From Enhydrobacter aerosaccus (GTDB lineage: Bacteria > Pseudomonadota > Alphaproteobacteria > Reyranellales > Reyranellaceae): a stretch of DNA of 64,000 nt. The DNA lies in assembly GCF_900167455.1 (NCBI RefSeq), contig NZ_FUWJ01000008.1:62001-126000 (forward strand), given 5' to 3'. Position numbers and translations under genes: made by a program. The notes beneath the pieces are model-generated. The model was not told where the DNA came from. It did no database searches and was given only the letters and a program-made list of their open reading frames with translations. This document shows positions 1 to 8,208 of the stretch, piece by piece (the first letter of the stretch is position 1; the number at the start of each line of letters is the position of its first letter).

Positions 1-508
1 CCTTCGATTCGCCGCCGGGCAACAGGCCCGCCGGCGGAGTCACTACGATCTTGCCGCCCTCGACATCGATCTCGGGCACGGCCTCGTCGGTGAAGGGCAA
101 CATCAGCCCCGCCGACACTTCCATCACCGGCCCGGCACCGAAATCGTGGAAGGCGACAACCTTGCCCCAATCCCGGCCGTCCCGGCCAACCGCGGCGAGC
201 CCGATCAGGTCCGCCTCATACCACTCCCGCTCGCCCGCCTGCGGCAGCGCGCTGCGCTCCACATAGAGCCGCAAGCCGCGCAAGGCCTCCGCTGCCGTGC
301 GATCGGGTACGCCCTCGATCCGGGCCAGCACCGCGCCGCGTACGGCACTCAGCGCTTCGACCCGGTACGCCTTCTTCCCCGTCTCATCCGACAGCGGCCC
401 GTACGAGCCGAGCGCCATCGGATCCTCGGTGTAGCTCTTGATGCGCACCAAGCCTCGTACACCATGCGGCGCCGCGACGACGCCGAGCAGAACGCGATCC
501 TTGGACAT
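1..508 (-). CDS. rimM: Ribosome maturation factor RimM (3' end cut by window edge)
   Basis: RimM binds ribosomal protein S19 and helps mature the head of the 30S subunit. Translating leftward from the ATG whose complement is at 506-508 gives MSKDRVLLGVVAAPHGVRG, followed by a VRIKSYTEDP segment; this is the RimM N-terminal beta-barrel signature. Further on, the conserved region around EWYEADLIGL and the PRC-barrel segment with MLPFTDEAVPEID are readable. About 169 codons are visible, close to the full family length, but the stop lies outside the window. It starts 15 bases after the rpsP stop on the same strand, the usual rpsP-rimM pairing, so the two are probably co-transcribed with ffh. Confidence 0.93.
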   Translation of the reverse strand, partial: MSKDRVLLGVVAAPHGVRGLVRIKSYTEDPMALGSYGPLSDETGKKAYRVEALSAVRGAVLARIEGVPDRTAAEALRGLRLYVERSALPQAGEREWYEADLIGLAAVGRDGRDWGKVVAFHDFGAGPVMEVSAGLMLPFTDEAVPEIDVEGGKIVVTPPAGLLPGGESK

Positions 509-523
509 CAAGACAGCCGCTCA

Positions 524-889
524 TCAGGAAGCGGCAGCTTCCTTCTCGCCCTCGCTGGCCGCGGCAGCGGCGGCCTTCATGCGCTCCTGCGCCTTGGCGC
601 GCGGCTGGTTCTTCTTGGTCTGCTCACGGCGCTCGCGCGGCTTCATCAGCTCGGCCTGGGCCAGGAACTTGGCGACACGGTCCGACGGCTGGGCGCCGAC
701 CTTCAGCCAATGGGCGACGCGCTCCTTGTCGAGCGTGAGGCGCTGGGCATGCTCGCGCGGCAGCATCGGGTTGTAGGTGCCGATCTTCTCGATGAAGCGG
801 CCGTCGCGCGGGCTGCGGGAATCCGCCACCACGATGTGGAAGTACGGGCGCTTCTTGGCGCCGTGGCGGGTCATGCGGATCGCTAGCAT
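524..889 (-). CDS. rpsP: 30S ribosomal protein S16
   Basis: Small-subunit ribosomal protein S16, a primary assembly protein that binds 16S rRNA. The first 80 residues are the complete S16 fold, with the hallmark N-terminus MLAIRMTRHGAKKRPYFHIV and then GRFIEKIGTYNP. The protein is 121 residues. The last 35 or so form a charged, alanine/lysine/glutamate-rich tail beyond the roughly 80-residue core, which is common in alphaproteobacteria. It lies between ffh (44 bases upstream) and rimM (15 bases downstream), the conserved translation/secretion operon order. Confidence 0.97.
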   Translation of the reverse strand: MLAIRMTRHGAKKRPYFHIVVADSRSPRDGRFIEKIGTYNPMLPREHAQRLTLDKERVAHWLKVGAQPSDRVAKFLAQAELMKPRERREQTKKNQPRAKAQERMKAAAAAASEGEKEAAAS

Positions 890-933
890 TCTCTCTCCTT
901 CGATTCGTCAGATAGACTTGAGTTCACGAAACT

Positions 934-2337
934 TCAGCGCGGGAAGCCGGGCGGCGGCGTCATGCCTCCGAGGCTGCGCATGAATCCTTTTTCTCCGAGT
1001 TTGTTGACGCGCTTCATCATCTTCAGCATGTCGGCGTGCTGCTTCAGGAGCTTGTTGACGTCCTGGATCTGCACGCCCGATCCCTTGGCGATGCGCTTCT
1101 TGCGCGAGGCATGGATCACGTCGGGGTTGCGGCGCTCCTTCGGCGTCATCGCCAGGATGATCGCCTCCTGCCGCTTGAGCTGCGTCTCGTCGATCTTGGC
1201 CTTGGACATCGCCGCCTTCGCCTGCATGGCGCCGGGCAGCATGCCCATCAGGCCCTGCAGTCCGCCCATCTTGCGGAGCTGACGAAGCTGCTTGAGCAGG
1301 TCGTCCATGTCGAACTGGCCCTTGCGGACCTTGGCGGCGAGCTTCTCGGCCTCTTCCTTGTCGATCGTCTCGGCCGCACGCTCCACCAGCGAGACGATGT
1401 CGCCCATGCCGAGGATGCGGCTGGCGATACGGTCGGGATGGAACGGCTCGAGCTGGTCGAACTTCTCGCCGACGCCGATCAGCTTCACCGGCCGACCGGT
1501 CACGGCGCGCATCGACAGCGCGGCACCGCCGCGGCTGTCGCCGTCGACGCGGGTCAGCACGATGCCGGTGACGGCCAGGCGATCGTTGAAGGCCTTGGCG
1601 ACATTGACCGCGTCCTGGCCGGTCATGGCGTCGGCGACGAGCAGCGTCTCCTTCGGCTTGGCGAGGTCGGAGATCTCCTTGACCTCCGTCATCAGCTCTT
1701 CGTCGATCGAGAGCCGGCCGGCCGTGTCGAGGATGAGGACGTCGTAGCCTTCGCGCCGCGCCGTCTCGAGCGCGCGCCGCGTGATGGCGAGCGGCATCTC
1801 CAGCGGCACGATCGGCAGCGTCGGTACACCGGTCTGCTCGCCCAGGACGGCCAATTGGTGTTGCGCGGCCGGGCGCCGCGTGTCGAGCGAGGCCATCAGG
1901 ACCTTGCGCTTCGTGGAGAAGGCGCCGCCGAACATCTCGGCGGCCATGCCCTGCGGGCCCTGGCTGAGGCGGTAGGCGATCTTGGCGCTGGAGGTGGTCT
2001 TGCCCGAGCCCTGCAGGCCGACCATCAGGATCACGACCGGCGGGATGGCGTTGAGGTCGAGGTCGGCGACCGTGCCGCCCAGCATCTCGACCAGGTGATC
2101 GTTGACGATCTTGATCACCATCTGGCCCGGCGTCACCGAGCGGATGACATCGGCGCCGATCGCCTTGGGGCGCACCGAATCGATGAACTGGCGCACGACG
2201 GGCAGCGCCACGTCGGCTTCGAGCAGGGCCGTGCGCACCTCGCGCAACGCCATATCGACATCGGCCTCGGACAGCGCTCCGCGCCCCCGCAGCTTGTCGA
2301 ATACGTCGCCCAGACGTTTGCTCAGACCCTCGAACAT
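934..2337 (-). CDS. ffh: Signal recognition particle protein Ffh
   Basis: GTPase of the signal recognition particle, which binds 4.5S RNA and the signal sequences of nascent membrane proteins and docks with FtsY (also in this window). I chose the start MFEGLSKRLGDVF at 2337, giving 467 residues; the open frame continues 59 codons upstream but that part has no Ffh homology. The N domain is followed by the P-loop GLQGSGKTT (residues 107-115), DTRRPAA, DTAGRL and TRVDGDSRGG. The C-terminal M domain carries the RRNPDVIHASRKKRIAKGSG signal/RNA-binding region. A short insertion (about 13 residues, around GPQGMAAEMFGG) sits between the P-loop helix and the DTRRPAA strand and is not in the usual bacterial pattern. 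Confidence 0.96.
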   Translation of the reverse strand: MFEGLSKRLGDVFDKLRGRGALSEADVDMALREVRTALLEADVALPVVRQFIDSVRPKAIGADVIRSVTPGQMVIKIVNDHLVEMLGGTVADLDLNAIPPVVILMVGLQGSGKTTSSAKIAYRLSQGPQGMAAEMFGGAFSTKRKVLMASLDTRRPAAQHQLAVLGEQTGVPTLPIVPLEMPLAITRRALETARREGYDVLILDTAGRLSIDEELMTEVKEISDLAKPKETLLVADAMTGQDAVNVAKAFNDRLAVTGIVLTRVDGDSRGGAALSMRAVTGRPVKLIGVGEKFDQLEPFHPDRIASRILGMGDIVSLVERAAETIDKEEAEKLAAKVRKGQFDMDDLLKQLRQLRKMGGLQGLMGMLPGAMQAKAAMSKAKIDETQLKRQEAIILAMTPKERRNPDVIHASRKKRIAKGSGVQIQDVNKLLKQHADMLKMMKRVNKLGEKGFMRSLGGMTPPPGFPR

Positions 2338-2506
2338 CGTACTCCCGTCAGCCCAAACAGGTATCGCGCCGATGCGCGAACCCTCGCGAATCAACGGAGC
2401 TCCCCGAAGGGGGAACCTCAGAAATCGGCACGACCGATTGAACGGGCGGGGTATAAGGCCAGACGGGCATGGAGTCAAAGATTTGGCGCTTGGCGATAAC
2501 CCCTTG

Positions 2507-3151
2507 ATGTACAACAGCTATCGGCCGGTTCCTGGTTGGGCTCTGCTGCTCTTCCTGGCCGCTCTGGCGGTTTTTGGCGTCGCTCTCCGCCTGTTCGTGG
2601 GGCCGGACCTGATGGAACTGGGGATGCTCGGCATCCTCGGAGCGTTCTACGCGGTCATGCTTTGTGCCGTCGTGGTGTCGATCGCTCCCCTCCGGACGGC
2701 GGCATTTCCCGCCCTCGGGGTTCGGGGCGCCGGCTGGAAGCCTGTCGTGTTTGGCGCCATCGGCACCCTCGTGCTGTCCGTGGCCGTCAGCAAGATCGGC
2801 CCGGAAGTGAAAGGCATGCAGGCGGTCGAAGAACTGGTCCGCGAGCCGCGTGCCTTCCTGTCCAGCCTTCTCCTACTGGGCCTATTGGCCCCTGTGGTCG
2901 AGGAGCTGATCTTTCGCGGTCTCCTGTACGGCTGGATCGCCGGTCGCTGGGGGACGATTCCGGCCTGGCTCGTGAGCTCGATCGCCTTCGCGATCGCCCA
3001 TTACGAGCCGGCCCACATCCTCCTGGTCCTGCCGCTCGGCCTCCTGTTCGGCTATCTGCGGCGCCGGACCGATTCGCTGCTGCCCTCGACCGTCGCCCAC
3101 ATCGTGAACAACAGCTTCGCCGTCCTGGCTGCCGCCTATGTCGACGGCTGA
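2507..3151 (+). CDS. CPBP family intramembrane metalloprotease
   Basis: Multi-pass membrane protein of 214 residues of the CPBP (CAAX protease and bacteriocin-processing, abortive infection/ABI) family. The conserved glutamates and arginine are in EELIFRG, followed by FAIAHYEP and HIVNNS motifs, which supply the presumed metal-binding His and Asn residues. At least five hydrophobic segments are visible. I chose the ATG at 2507 (MYNSYRPVPGW) because upstream codons overlap the divergent ffh 5' region and are not hydrophobic. Substrate is unknown. The gene stands alone, divergent from ffh and convergent with the isomerase gene. Confidence 0.82.
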   Translation: MYNSYRPVPGWALLLFLAALAVFGVALRLFVGPDLMELGMLGILGAFYAVMLCAVVVSIAPLRTAAFPALGVRGAGWKPVVFGAIGTLVLSVAVSKIGPEVKGMQAVEELVREPRAFLSSLLLLGLLAPVVEELIFRGLLYGWIAGRWGTIPAWLVSSIAFAIAHYEPAHILLVLPLGLLFGYLRRRTDSLLPSTVAHIVNNSFAVLAAAYVDG

Positions 3152-3178
3152 TCGGCGCCAGACCGAGCGGCTGGGCGT

Positions 3179-3781
3179 TCAGCCGGCGAGCTTGCGATCG
3201 ACGAAGTCGAGCCGGTCCTGACCCCAGAAGATCTCGCCGTCGATGACGAAGGACGGCGCCCCGAACACGCCCTGCGAGATGGCGTGCCGGGTGTAGGCCT
3301 CGCGCTTCACCGCCATCTCCGGCGCGTCTCCGGCCTTCATCACCTGATCGGCGTCGAGGCCGCAGCCAGCGATGATGGCTTTGAGCGTCGCCACGTCACC
3401 GGTGTCTTTTTCCTCGGCCCACAGTGCATGCATCACGGCATGGGCCAGCGTGATGGCGTCGGCCATGCGCCCCTGTTCGCGCAGGGCAATTACGCAGCGC
3501 GCCGCCGGGACCTCGTTGGCCGGGAAGAACTTGGGTTCGAGATTGAGCGGCACGCCGAGATGCTGGCGCCAGCGCTTCAGCTCCATCATGCGATAGGCCT
3601 GGCGCTGCGGAGCCCGCTTGGGCAGCGGCAGGCCGCCCGAGACGGCGAAGACCGAGCCGAAATCGACCGGCCAGATCGTGACTTCGGCCTTGTGCTTCCC
3701 GGCGATGGCCTCGAAGCGCTTGGAGCCGAGATAGGCCCAGGGCGAATTGAGCGAGACGTAGTAATCGACGTGCTTGGGCAT
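3179..3781 (-). CDS. 2-hydroxychromene-2-carboxylate isomerase family (DsbA-type) protein
   Basis: Thioredoxin-fold protein of 200 residues resembling kappa-class GST / HCCA isomerases, which use glutathione to isomerise aromatic ring-cleavage products. The N-terminal YVSLNSPWAYLGS segment replaces the CxxC of DsbA with a Ser-Pro motif, as in HCCA isomerases. The GVFGAPSFVIDGEIFWGQDR segment near the C-terminus holds the cis-proline strand and the family's WGQDRL ending. It is monocistronic with no aromatic pathway genes adjacent, so the true substrate cannot be named. Glutathione synthase is present elsewhere in the window, compatible with a glutathione-dependent enzyme. Confidence 0.82.
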   Translation of the reverse strand: MPKHVDYYVSLNSPWAYLGSKRFEAIAGKHKAEVTIWPVDFGSVFAVSGGLPLPKRAPQRQAYRMMELKRWRQHLGVPLNLEPKFFPANEVPAARCVIALREQGRMADAITLAHAVMHALWAEEKDTGDVATLKAIIAGCGLDADQVMKAGDAPEMAVKREAYTRHAISQGVFGAPSFVIDGEIFWGQDRLDFVDRKLAG

Positions 3782-3855
3782 GGTGTCCTCCGCGGCCGCC
3801 GGACTGTGGCCGAAAGACCGGCGACAGCAAAGCGATCATTCGCCATGCTGATCAC

Positions 3856-4740
3856 GTGACGGAACGAACCATCGCGATCACGGGCGGCGATGCCGGCTAT
3901 TTCGAGCTCATGCGCGACTGCATCGACTCGCTGCAGGCGACCGAGGAAGGGCGCGCCGTTGCGCTCGGCATCCTCGATTGCGGGCTAACCGAGGAGCAGC
4001 GCGGCTGGTGCCAGGCACGCGGCGCGACGCTTGTCGTTCCGGGATGGGATTTCGACTTTCCCGGCCGCGAGACGCTCAAGGATGGCTACAAGGCGCTGAC
4101 GGCACGGCCGTTCCTGCCGCGCTACTTTCCCGGCTTCGATCTCTATCTCTGGATCGACGGCGATTGCTGGGTGCAGCAGGGTGATGCGATCGCCCTGTTC
4201 CAGCGCGCGGCGCGCAGCGGCAAGCTTGCCGTGGCGCCGGAGATCCACCGCTCGATGCGCCACTATCATCACGCCTGGACGGAGTTCTCCACGATCAACG
4301 GCGCCGCCTTCGCGTCGTGTTTCGATCGGGAAACGGCGGAACGGCTAGTGCGCTACCCGCTCATCAATGCCGGCGTGTTCGCGCTGAGGGCCGATGCGCC
4401 GCACTGGCAGGGCTGGGCCGGGCTGCTGGGTGAGGCGCTGCAGCGTTCTCGCGACATGACCGACCAGATCGCCTTGAACGTCCTGGTCTACGACAAGGGC
4501 TTCGACTACGAGCCGCTGCCCAGCCGCTGCAACTGGCCGGTCCATCACGCGACGCCGGCCTGGGACGTCGAGCGGGCGCTGTTTGTCGAGCCGGCCATGC
4601 CCTACGACCCGCTCGGCATCCTGCATCTCACCATCTACACCAAGCGGCTTCCGGCGCTGGACGTCCGCGAGGTGGGCGGTCCGCACGCCGGCGAGGTCCG
4701 GGCGCGCTCGTTGCGCTGGCCGGGGCGAACGGCCATATAG
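3856..4740 (+). CDS. Glycosyltransferase-like protein of unknown substrate
   Basis: A 294-residue protein starting at a GTG (MTERTIAITGGDAGYFEL). It has a Rossmann-like N-terminus and a DxD motif in LYLWIDGDCWVQQGD (about residues 95-110), a pattern typical of nucleotide-sugar glycosyltransferases of the GT-A type. It also has INAGVFALR and DMTDQIALNVLVY segments like those of GT8-type enzymes. No signal peptide or membrane segment is seen. It precedes dapF by 6 bases, so the two are probably co-transcribed, but no sugar pathway is nearby. Assignment rests on motif pattern only. Confidence 0.6.
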   Translation: MTERTIAITGGDAGYFELMRDCIDSLQATEEGRAVALGILDCGLTEEQRGWCQARGATLVVPGWDFDFPGRETLKDGYKALTARPFLPRYFPGFDLYLWIDGDCWVQQGDAIALFQRAARSGKLAVAPEIHRSMRHYHHAWTEFSTINGAAFASCFDRETAERLVRYPLINAGVFALRADAPHWQGWAGLLGEALQRSRDMTDQIALNVLVYDKGFDYEPLPSRCNWPVHHATPAWDVERALFVEPAMPYDPLGILHLTIYTKRLPALDVREVGGPHAGEVRARSLRWPGRTAI

Positions 4741-4746
4741 CGCGCC

Positions 4747-5607
4747 ATGGCAGGCACTGGGAGCGGGACCCCTTTCCTCAAAATGCACGGTCTGGGCAAT
4801 GACTTCGTCATCCTCGACGCGCGCTCGCATGCCCTGGCGCTCACGCCGGCCCGGCGGCGCACCATTGCCGACCGTTGCCTCGGGGTCGGGTGCGATCAGC
4901 TGATCGTGCTGGAACAGCCGACCGAGCGCGACGCCGATGTCTTCATGCGGATCTACAACCCCGACGGCAGCGAGGCAGGCGCGTGCGGAAATGCCACGCG
5001 CTGTGTCGCATCGTTGGTGATGGACGAGCGCAAGGCCGACCGGGTGACGGTCCAGACCATCGCCGGGCTGCTGGAGTCCCAGAAAATGGGCACCGGGACC
5101 AACGGCCTGCCCGTCATTTCGGTCGACATGGGACCGGCGCGCCTCGACTGGCGCGAGATCCCGGTGCGCGAGGCCTGCGACACCAATCACATGCCGGTCG
5201 GGCTCGGTCCGTTGCAGGATCCTGTCGGCACGAACATGGGCAATCCGCACGCGACCTTCTTCGTCGAGGATCTGGCGGCCATTCCGCTCGAGGAACTGGG
5301 GCCGAAGCTCGAACACGATCCGTTCTTTCCCGAGCGGGCCAATATCGGCGTTGCCCAGCGGGTGGGCGAGGCCAGGCTGCGCCTGCGCGTGTGGGAACGC
5401 GGGGCGGGTGTGACTCTTGCATGCGGCTCGGGCGCCTGTGCGGCCGTGGTGGCGGCAAGCCGCCGCGGTCTGGTCGATCGCAAGGCCGAGATCATCCTCG
5501 AGCACGGTTCCCTGACCATCGAATGGTTACGCGACAACCATGTGCTGATGACCGGGGGCATTTCCGTTGCCTTCAAGGGCGAGCTCGATCGCTCGCTCCT
5601 TTCCTGA
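4747..5607 (+). CDS. dapF: Diaminopimelate epimerase
   Basis: Interconverts LL- and meso-diaminopimelate in lysine and peptidoglycan synthesis. The 286-residue protein has the expected start FLKMHGLGNDFVILDAR, and both catalytic cysteines are present: one in GACGNATRC (about residue 80) and one in LACGSGACAAV (about residue 225). The length is normal for the family. It is followed 9 bases later by ftsY; a dapF-ftsY neighbourhood is common in alphaproteobacteria, although the usual intervening tRNA methylthiotransferase gene is absent here. Confidence 0.97.
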   Translation: MAGTGSGTPFLKMHGLGNDFVILDARSHALALTPARRRTIADRCLGVGCDQLIVLEQPTERDADVFMRIYNPDGSEAGACGNATRCVASLVMDERKADRVTVQTIAGLLESQKMGTGTNGLPVISVDMGPARLDWREIPVREACDTNHMPVGLGPLQDPVGTNMGNPHATFFVEDLAAIPLEELGPKLEHDPFFPERANIGVAQRVGEARLRLRVWERGAGVTLACGSGACAAVVAASRRGLVDRKAEIILEHGSLTIEWLRDNHVLMTGGISVAFKGELDRSLLS

Positions 5608-5616
5608 GGTGGCCCG

Positions 5617-6780
5617 GTGAGCGAGACGGAACCCGAGAAAAAGGGCTGGTTTGCGCGGTTTCGCTCCCGGGGAGCCCCGGCGAACGAGACGCCCCCGAGC
5701 GAGACTCCCCAACCGGCAGAGCGGCAGGTCGAGAAACAGACCGACATACCGGTCGCGCCTCCCTCGGCCGAAGTCGCGCCGTCCCCAAGCGAACCGCCGC
5801 CCGAGGTGCTCGACGCCGCGCCGGGTCCGGACGCCGGGAAAAAAGAAGAAGAGGTCGAGGCGAAGGGCTGGCTGTCGCGGCTGCGTGCCGGCCTCGCCAA
5901 GTCGACCAAGCGCGTCACCGAGAGCATCACCAGCCTCTTCACCAAGAAGAAGCTCGATCAGGAAACGCTGAACGAACTCGAGGATGCGCTGATCCAGGCC
6001 GATCTCGGCGTCAGCGTCGCCGCGCGCCTGATCGCCAAATTGGGCAAGGAGCGGTTTGGCAAGGAAGTCACGGACGAGGAAGTGCGCGCCGCCTTCGCCG
6101 ACGACATCGCCGAGATCCTGCAGCCGGTGGCCATGCCGCTCGCCATCGATTCGGCGCGCAAGCCGCATGTCGTGCTGGTCGTCGGCGTGAACGGGTCGGG
6201 CAAGACCACGACCATCGCCAAGATGGCTCACCTGTTCAAGGGTGAGGGCCGCAAGGTCATGCTGGCCGCCGGCGATACTTTCCGCGCCGCTGCTGTCGAA
6301 CAGCTCAAGGTTTGGGGTGACCGCGCCGGCGTGCCCGTGATCTCCAAGCCTACCGGTGCCGATGCCGCAGGCCTCGCCTACGAGGCGCTCGAGAAGGCGC
6401 GTGCCGAGGGCAGCGACGTGCTGCTGATCGACACGGCCGGACGCCTGCACAACAAGACCAACCTGATGGAAGAGCTGGCCAAGATCGTGCGCGTCATCCG
6501 CAAGATCGATCCCTCGGCGCCGCATTCCTGCCTGCTGGTGCTGGACGCCACGACCGGCCAGAACGCCCATGCCCAGGTCGAGACCTTCAAGACCATGTCG
6601 CCGATCGATGCGCTGGTCGTGACCAAGCTCGACGGCAGCGCCAAGGGCGGCGTGCTCGTGGCCTTGGCGGAGAAGTTCAAGCTGCCGGTCGTGGCGATCG
6701 GCATCGGCGAGGGGATCGACGATCTGCGTCCGTTCGAGGCGCGGGCGTTCGCGCGAGGATTGATGGGGCTGCCGGCATGA
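5617..6780 (+). CDS. ftsY: Signal recognition particle receptor FtsY
   Basis: Membrane-associated GTPase that receives Ffh-ribosome complexes. It starts at GTG 5617 and is 387 residues long. The C-terminal NG domain is complete: GVNGSGKTTTIAKMA P-loop, DTFRAAAVEQL, DTAGRLHNKTNL and TKLDGSAKGG. The N-terminal A region (about 90 residues) is acidic and proline-rich. It is bracketed by two similar basic-amphipathic segments, KKGWFARFRSRG at residues 8-19 and KGWLSRLRAGL near residue 85, which look like two membrane-targeting sequences. Overlaps the downstream yciB start by 4 bases (ATGA). Confidence 0.97.
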   Translation: MSETEPEKKGWFARFRSRGAPANETPPSETPQPAERQVEKQTDIPVAPPSAEVAPSPSEPPPEVLDAAPGPDAGKKEEEVEAKGWLSRLRAGLAKSTKRVTESITSLFTKKKLDQETLNELEDALIQADLGVSVAARLIAKLGKERFGKEVTDEEVRAAFADDIAEILQPVAMPLAIDSARKPHVVLVVGVNGSGKTTTIAKMAHLFKGEGRKVMLAAGDTFRAAAVEQLKVWGDRAGVPVISKPTGADAAGLAYEALEKARAEGSDVLLIDTAGRLHNKTNLMEELAKIVRVIRKIDPSAPHSCLLVLDATTGQNAHAQVETFKTMSPIDALVVTKLDGSAKGGVLVALAEKFKLPVVAIGIGEGIDDLRPFEARAFARGLMGLPA

Positions 6781-7367
6781 GCGACGACACGCGTGGCAAA
6801 CCGAAGGAAGGCCATCGCCTTTACGCAACCCTGCTCGAACTCGCGCCGCTGGCGCTGTTCTTTTTCGCCAACTCACGGTGGGGCATCTACGACGGCATTG
6901 CCGTTTTCATCGCCGCCTCGGCGATCGCGCTTCCCTGCTATCGCTGGCTCGAAGGCCGCTGGCCCATCATGCCTGTCGTCAGCGCCTTCTTCGTCCTGGT
7001 GTTCGGCGGCCTGTCGCTGTGGCTGCACGACGACCTCTTCATCAAGCTGAAACCCACCATCCTGAATTGCCTGTTCGGCCTCATCCTGGGCGGCGGCTTG
7101 CTGCTGCTGCGCCGGCCCTTGCTGAAGCCGATCTTCGGCGCTGCCTTCCGGCTCACCGAGGAGGGCTGGCGCAAGCTCACCATGCGTTGGGCGCTGTTCT
7201 TCTTCGTGCTGGCGGCGGTGAACGAGGTGTTCTGGCGCGGTTTCTCGACCGACACCTGGATCGCCAGCAAGATGTTCGTCAGCTTCCCGCTCACGATGGT
7301 CTTCGCGTTCCTCCAGATCCCGCTCCTGAAGCGCTACTGGGACGGCGACGGCAATCCGTTCGGCTGA
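6777..7367 (+). CDS. Septation protein A / YciB family inner-membrane protein
   Basis: Integral membrane protein of 196 residues with five or six hydrophobic helices. Family signatures are visible: LLELAPLALFFFANSRWGIYDG at the N-terminus (in part), FGLILGGGLLLLRRPLLKPI in the middle, and RWALFFFVLAAVNEVFWR near the C-terminus. The family (also called IspZ) affects septation and envelope integrity; the molecular role is not settled. Its start codon overlaps the ftsY stop, so the two are translationally coupled. Confidence 0.9.
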   Translation: MSDDTRGKPKEGHRLYATLLELAPLALFFFANSRWGIYDGIAVFIAASAIALPCYRWLEGRWPIMPVVSAFFVLVFGGLSLWLHDDLFIKLKPTILNCLFGLILGGGLLLLRRPLLKPIFGAAFRLTEEGWRKLTMRWALFFFVLAAVNEVFWRGFSTDTWIASKMFVSFPLTMVFAFLQIPLLKRYWDGDGNPFG

Positions 7368-7378
7368 TCGGTCAAAAC

Positions 7379-8179
7379 CTACAGAAGCTGCGGCCGTAGT
7401 CCCTGCGCCTCGTCGCGCAGCGCAGCCAGGTAATCGTCGGTGGAAGAGCCGACCGACGAATCCTCCACCCATGCGGCAATGCAGAGAGCGGCGATCGTCG
7501 TATCGTCGAAGCGCCGCAACGGAACCGCCACGGCATGGTAGCCGCGACGCAGCTCCTGCACGGTGACCGCGTATCCCTGCCGCCGCACGTTCAGGATCTC
7601 GGCGCGCAGAGCCCGTTTATCGGTCACAGTGAAATCGGTCATCACCTTGGGTTGGAGTTTTTCCAGCCAGGCGTCGAGCGCCTCGTCGGAGAGCTGGCTG
7701 AGGATGGCGCGGCCGGCCGCCGTGTTGAAGGCCGGCCGCCGCAAGCCGATGGTCGGGGCCAGGACATCGGGCCGGCCATGCAGCGAATGAGCGATCATGA
7801 CGATGTCGTAGCCGTCGAGAACAGCAGCGAAGCACGACTGCTCCGTCTTCTCGGACAGGCGCTCGCAGGCCGGCTGGACGATCGTCGTGATCATGTTGGA
7901 GCCGAGATAGGCCGAGGCGAGTTCCATGATGCGCGGGGTCAGGCGGAAGGTGCGGCCGTCGCTGGCCGCCAGCCCGAGGCAGGTCAACGTATAGAGCGCC
8001 CGGCGTACGCTGGGTTTGGGCAGATCGGTGGCGCGCGCGACGTCGCTCAAGGTCATCTGCGGACGCTCGCGACTGAACGCGCCGATCACCCGCAATCCGC
8101 GCGCGAAAGCCTCGAGGAAATCCGGCCCATAACCGCTCGCTGCCCGCTTTTCCGCGTCAGCGGCCCGCAGTTTTCCCAT
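7379..8179 (-). CDS. IclR family transcriptional regulator
   Basis: DNA-binding regulator, 266 residues from the ATG at 8179 (MGKLRAADAEKR). The longer open frame upstream overlaps the ABC ATPase gene and is not used. The N-terminal winged helix-turn-helix is seen in MTLSDVARATDLPKPSVRRA (about residues 47-66). The C-terminal IclR effector domain follows, with LGSNMITTIVQPACERLSE and RRGYHAVAVPLRRFD. Members commonly control aromatic-acid catabolism. It lies 29 bases downstream of the ABC transporter genes on the same strand and is the likely local regulator of that cluster. Confidence 0.9.
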   Translation of the reverse strand: MGKLRAADAEKRAASGYGPDFLEAFARGLRVIGAFSRERPQMTLSDVARATDLPKPSVRRALYTLTCLGLAASDGRTFRLTPRIMELASAYLGSNMITTIVQPACERLSEKTEQSCFAAVLDGYDIVMIAHSLHGRPDVLAPTIGLRRPAFNTAAGRAILSQLSDEALDAWLEKLQPKVMTDFTVTDKRALRAEILNVRRQGYAVTVQELRRGYHAVAVPLRRFDDTTIAALCIAAWVEDSSVGSSTDDYLAALRDEAQGLRPQLL

Positions 8180-8208
8180 CGACGTCCTCCATGCCCGTTC
8201 TTCGACTA

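Noticed and set aside
2338..2514. Upstream extension of ffh by 59 codons
   Set aside because: The extra residues lack Ffh homology and cover the divergent promoter region.
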